Shown here: positions 4,800 through 7,282 of the stretch, in pieces
How positions within the stretch are numbered: the stretch's first letter is position 1
Layout: every line of letters starts with the position of its first letter
DNA from: Thermoleophilia bacterium
Lineage (GTDB): Bacteria > Actinomycetota > Thermoleophilia > Gaiellales > Gaiellaceae
Assembly: GCA_025934335.1 (NCBI GenBank)
Contig: JAICYG010000139.1
Span: forward strand, 1 to 7,282
Reading direction: 5' to 3'
DNA: 7,282 nucleotides
Made by a program: the position numbers and the translations under genes
Notes under the pieces: model-generated
Database searches by the model: none
What the model was told of the DNA's origin: nothing
Seen by the model: only the letters and a program-made list of their open reading frames with translations

Positions 4800-6815
4800 C
4801 TACGCCTTCGCGCGCGCCGGCCGGAGCTCGGTCGCGAGCTCGCGTGCGCGGTGCGCGACCCGGGCGCGGAGCTCGTGCGGCTCGAGCACGATCGCCTCAC
4901 CGCGATAGGAGACGACCTCGCCGACGAGCCAGTCGGCGCTACCGACGGACTTGTCCGCGATCGCCGCGCCGTCGACGAGTGGGCGGGCTCCCTTCTCGAT
5001 CTCCCAGCGCGCCACGTTCGGCGAGTACCAGATGCGAGCCGTCGTCGCCGTGTGCAGCTCGGACGGGTCGAATCCCTCGCGCGGCGCGAACTTCTTCCGG
5101 GAGACAGTCGCCTTGCGCATGCGGTCGAGCCGGAACGAGCGCGGCTGGTCGCGCTCCGTGTCCCAGGTGTGGACGTACCAGTGCGGAAGCCGGCGCTCGA
5201 TCGAGTACGGCTCGACGACCCGCGTGACCGCGCCGCGCTCCTCGGGCTTCAGGTACTCGATCTCGACGAGGTGATGCTGCTCGATCGCGCGCGTCAGCTT
5301 CTCGACGAGGCCCTCTTCCGCGCCGACGTGCGGCGCGGGCGTCTGCGTGAGCTCGAAGGCGCCGAACGTCTCCTCGAGCTTGGCGCGGACGCGGTCGAGC
5401 GGCGAGTGAGCGCCCGCGGCGACCATCGGGCCGACGAACTCGAGTGCGAGCCTGATCGCGCGCGCCTCGAGCGGCGTCAGCCGCGGCGGGCGCCGGAACG
5501 TGTCGCCGAAGAGCTCCTTGTCGACGTGCACCTCGTCGCCGTGCAGCTCGGCGTACACCGCGTAGCAGCCGCCGCCGAAGTTGACGAGGTTGAGCAGCGA
5601 GAGGTGCTCCTCGAGCTGCTCTGCCGGGATCGAGAAGCGGTCGACGAGCTCCTGCGCCGGGATCCTCGCCTCGCGCTCGTCGCCGCAGGCGGCGAGGAGG
5701 TACGCGAGCAGCGACTGCAGGACGCCGAAACGCTCGGGCGCCACCGGGCCGGCGGGGCGCTCGCCGGCGCCGTCGTCCTCGCTCGCGACGACCTCGGCGG
5801 CGGGCGTCGACGGCGCGCCTTCGTGCGCCGACCTGGCGGCGCGCGCGCCCTCGACGACGAGCCGACGCAGCTCGGACGGCTCGAGCGGCACTGCTCGGCC
5901 GTCCTGGCGCAGGATCCACCGTGCGAGCAGGTGCGACGAGGCGTACTCGGTCACGAAGACGTCCCCTGCGACCTGGTTGCGCTCGCCGGCGTAGGCGCGC
6001 TCGACCCACCAGGCCGTGTCGGGAGCCACCTCGATCCGCGCGGTGCCGACGATGTCGCCGAACTGCCACTCGGCGCGGCCGCGGTAGTGCTCGACGTCGA
6101 ACTCGGGCGGCAGCCGGAAGTCGCGCTCGCGGCGCGTCGCGAAGCGGATGTCGGAGCGGATGCGCGAGACGCGGAACGTACGGATGTCGTCGCGGTCGAG
6201 GTCGTGGCCGATCACGTACCACGAACCGTTCTCGGGTAGGAGCGCGTACGGGTTCAGCGTGCGCTCCACCTCCTCGTCGCGGTAGATCGACCAGTAGCGG
6301 AACTTGACGGTGCGCTGCTTCGAGATCGCGCCCTCGAGCTTGCCGAGGCGGCCCTGCAGCTCCGGCGAGTAGTCGGGGTCGCGCACCTCCACGCGCACCG
6401 CGGTGCCGGTGGGGCGGGCGGCGAGTGCGCCGGCGTCGCGTCCGAGCGCCAGGTTCTGGAGCGCGAGCCGCAGCGGCTCCGCGTACGCGAAGCGGCCCTC
6501 GAGCAGGTAGAAGCACGTCTGCAGCGCGGCGAGCTCCTCGTCGTCGAGCTCGAGCTCGGGCAGGAAGTAGCGCTCGGAGCGCAGCGTGTACAGCTCCTCG
6601 CCGGTGAACTCGTCACGCTGCGAGTCGAGCGGCACTCCGAGCGCGACGAGCTCCGCGCGGTCCGAGTAGAAGCGGCGCGCGAACGCCTCGTCGCTCATCT
6701 CCTGGTACCCCTCGACGTTCGACTTGATGTCACGCGCGGTGAGGGGCCGACGTTCCGCCATCAGGAACGCGACCAGCGAGAGCTGTCTGATCAGCTTGTC
6801 GGTGTCGTGACTCAT
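4800..6815 (-). CDS. PafBC-like fused double HTH-WYL transcriptional regulator
   Basis: 671 residues with two tandem regulator modules. Module 1: an HTH-like N-terminus (1-85, LIRQLSLVAFLMAERRPLTA...), WYL domain about 160-225 with W199-Y200-V201 and FRVSRI (214-219), and a WCX-like extension about 255-325. A Pro/Ala/Glu-rich linker covers 328-360. Module 2: HTH-like 362-425, WYL domain about 503-570 with W546-Y547-V548 and SFRLDRM (560-566), and a WCX-like extension about 592-655. This order matches PafB plus PafC, which activate DNA-damage genes independently of LexA in actinobacteria and occur as one fused chain in Arthrobacter. WYL domains of this class are thought to sense nucleic-acid or nucleotide ligands. 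No proteasome or tat genes, the usual PafBC neighbours, are seen in the window, so the exact regulon is uncertain. ATG 6815 has GGAAG 5 bases upstream, inside a strong hairpin. Other WYL regulators are the main alternative. Confidence 0.85.
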   Translation of the reverse strand: MSHDTDKLIRQLSLVAFLMAERRPLTARDIKSNVEGYQEMSDEAFARRFYSDRAELVALGVPLDSQRDEFTGEELYTLRSERYFLPELELDDEELAALQTCFYLLEGRFAYAEPLRLALQNLALGRDAGALAARPTGTAVRVEVRDPDYSPELQGRLGKLEGAISKQRTVKFRYWSIYRDEEVERTLNPYALLPENGSWYVIGHDLDRDDIRTFRVSRIRSDIRFATRRERDFRLPPEFDVEHYRGRAEWQFGDIVGTARIEVAPDTAWWVERAYAGERNQVAGDVFVTEYASSHLLARWILRQDGRAVPLEPSELRRLVVEGARAARSAHEGAPSTPAAEVVASEDDGAGERPAGPVAPERFGVLQSLLAYLLAACGDEREARIPAQELVDRFSIPAEQLEEHLSLLNLVNFGGGCYAVYAELHGDEVHVDKELFGDTFRRPPRLTPLEARAIRLALEFVGPMVAAGAHSPLDRVRAKLEETFGAFELTQTPAPHVGAEEGLVEKLTRAIEQHHLVEIEYLKPEERGAVTRVVEPYSIERRLPHWYVHTWDTERDQPRSFRLDRMRKATVSRKKFAPREGFDPSELHTATTARIWYSPNVARWEIEKGARPLVDGAAIADKSVGSADWLVGEVVSYRGEAIVLEPHELRARVAHRARELATELRPARAKA

Positions 6816-6820
6816 CTGCG

Positions 6821-6854
6821 CTTCCGGCCGGCTCCGTCGAGCCGACGCCGGAAG
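6821..6854 (-). promoter_or_regulatory. Leader hairpin burying the ribosome-binding site of the WYL regulator
   Basis: In the minus-strand transcript the outer arm 6854-6847 (CUUCCGGC) pairs perfectly with 6828-6821 (GCCGGAAG), 8 bp. After a 2-base bulge (6846-6845) the inner arm 6844-6839 (CGGCUC) pairs with 6834-6829 (GAGCCG), 6 bp, closing on a 4-base loop. The GGAAG Shine-Dalgarno (6825-6821) forms the base of the 3' arm and is followed by 5 bases and the AUG at 6815. The helix would therefore hide the ribosome-binding site. There is no U-tract, so this is not a classical intrinsic terminator. It may reduce translation, or it may stabilise the downstream message if the operon transcript is processed. 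Confidence 0.6.
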
Positions 6855-6873
6855 TCGAGACTACCGCAGGTAC

Positions 6874-7281
6874 CTAGGCGGCGGCCTTCGACCGCTCGAG
6901 GTGCTGGTGCGACGGGCAGTAGTCGCGGTTCGGGAGCGGGGTGCGCTGGCACGCCTTGCCCTTGCGCGTCGTCGCCCGGCAGCGCGCGACGCCGCCGTCG
7001 AACGCTCCGGCCTCGATCTGCTCCTCGACGAACCCGACCGCGGCGTCGACGCCGTGCGAGACCGCCCAGGCGACCTGCGCCTGCACGGTGATCGGGAAGT
7101 AGCGGCGGATGTCCTGGAAAAGCGCCTTGTCGGGCTTTGCGAAGTAGTGCGGATCCTGCGCGAGACGCTCCATCGTTCCCTCGCACGCGGCCAGCACCTC
7201 GCGCCGGTACTCCAGGTGCGTGTGCGGGTCGACGTAGGGGTCGATCAGATCCTTGATCGTGCGATAGATCGCTCGCGAGTA
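6874..7281 (-). CDS. Unrecognised protein with C-terminal zinc-knuckle-like motif, N-terminally cut by the window
   Basis: The C-terminal 135 residues of a longer protein; the frame is open to the window edge and stops at TAG 6876-6874. The visible part starts YSRAIYRTIKDLIDPYVDPH and continues as a mostly helical, charged region with REVLAACEGTMERLAQDPHY and FQDIRRYFPITVQAQVAWAV. It ends with Cys101, Cys111, Cys122 and His125 in RCRATTRKGKACQRT and YCPSHQHLE. That C-x9-C-x10-C-x2-H spacing is a small zinc-knuckle pattern found at the ends of various bacterial proteins and often associated with nucleic acids. The helical region is not recognised. An internal GTG at 7197 could mimic a start, but the frame continues convincingly upstream, so a start outside the window is preferred. 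It lies 58 bases upstream of the WYL regulator on the same strand and is probably in one operon with it, with the leader hairpin between. Confidence 0.75.
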   Translation of the reverse strand, partial: YSRAIYRTIKDLIDPYVDPHTHLEYRREVLAACEGTMERLAQDPHYFAKPDKALFQDIRRYFPITVQAQVAWAVSHGVDAAVGFVEEQIEAGAFDGGVARCRATTRKGKACQRTPLPNRDYCPSHQHLERSKAAA

Positions 7282-7282
7282 C

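Noticed and set aside
6796..6804. TTGTCGGTG, resembling the -35-like part of the RecA-independent (PafBC-dependent) damage promoter motif as I recall it
   Set aside because: It lies on the strand opposite the WYL gene, inside its coding sequence (codons for Asp-Thr-Asp-Lys), and no matching -10 TAnnnT follows at the expected distance.

Overview
The window is very GC-rich chromosomal DNA. Third codon positions in the main genes are nearly all G or C, and GTG starts are frequent. Gene content points to a high-GC actinobacterium: an actinobacterial-type QueG, a single-chain PafB-PafC-like double WYL regulator, and a MIP18-family Fe-S factor. A Thermoleophilia-like lineage (Gaiella or Solirubrobacter relatives) is my guess from sequence style, not something I could test. 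No phage, IS, CRISPR, tRNA or rRNA is visible.

Layout. (1) Bases 2-175 hold the C-terminus of a MIP18/DUF59 iron-sulfur assembly protein. (2) Bases 176-1068 are poorly coding and locally much lower in GC. They hold two tentative divergent small ORFs (55 aa on minus, 79 aa on plus) with a perfect inverted repeat between them, an AT-rich patch with a direct repeat, about 230 bases without a gene, and a minus-strand 43-aa single-pass membrane protein. (3) Bases 1069-2025 (minus) encode a quinone-reductase-like MDR oxidoreductase lacking the Cys-rich structural zinc lobe. (4) Divergently, 17 bases away, queG (epoxyqueuosine reductase) overlaps by 4 bases a membrane-anchored GAF-type sensor histidine kinase. 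(5) Convergently, with one base between stop codons, lies a 671-aa PafBC-like double WYL regulator (minus). Its ribosome-binding site is buried in a 14-bp leader hairpin. (6) Upstream of that regulator, on the same strand, is the C-terminal part of an unrecognised protein ending in a small CxnCxnCxxH zinc-knuckle-like motif, cut by the window edge.

How they fit together. Three transcription units can be proposed: the MDR oxidoreductase plus the 43-aa membrane protein; queG plus the histidine kinase; and the zinc-knuckle protein plus the WYL regulator. The window mixes tRNA modification, redox metabolism, a sensor kinase with no visible response regulator, and a likely DNA-damage-type regulator. 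It looks like ordinary chromosome with some unusual regulatory geometry. I did not find a convincing undescribed multigene system.
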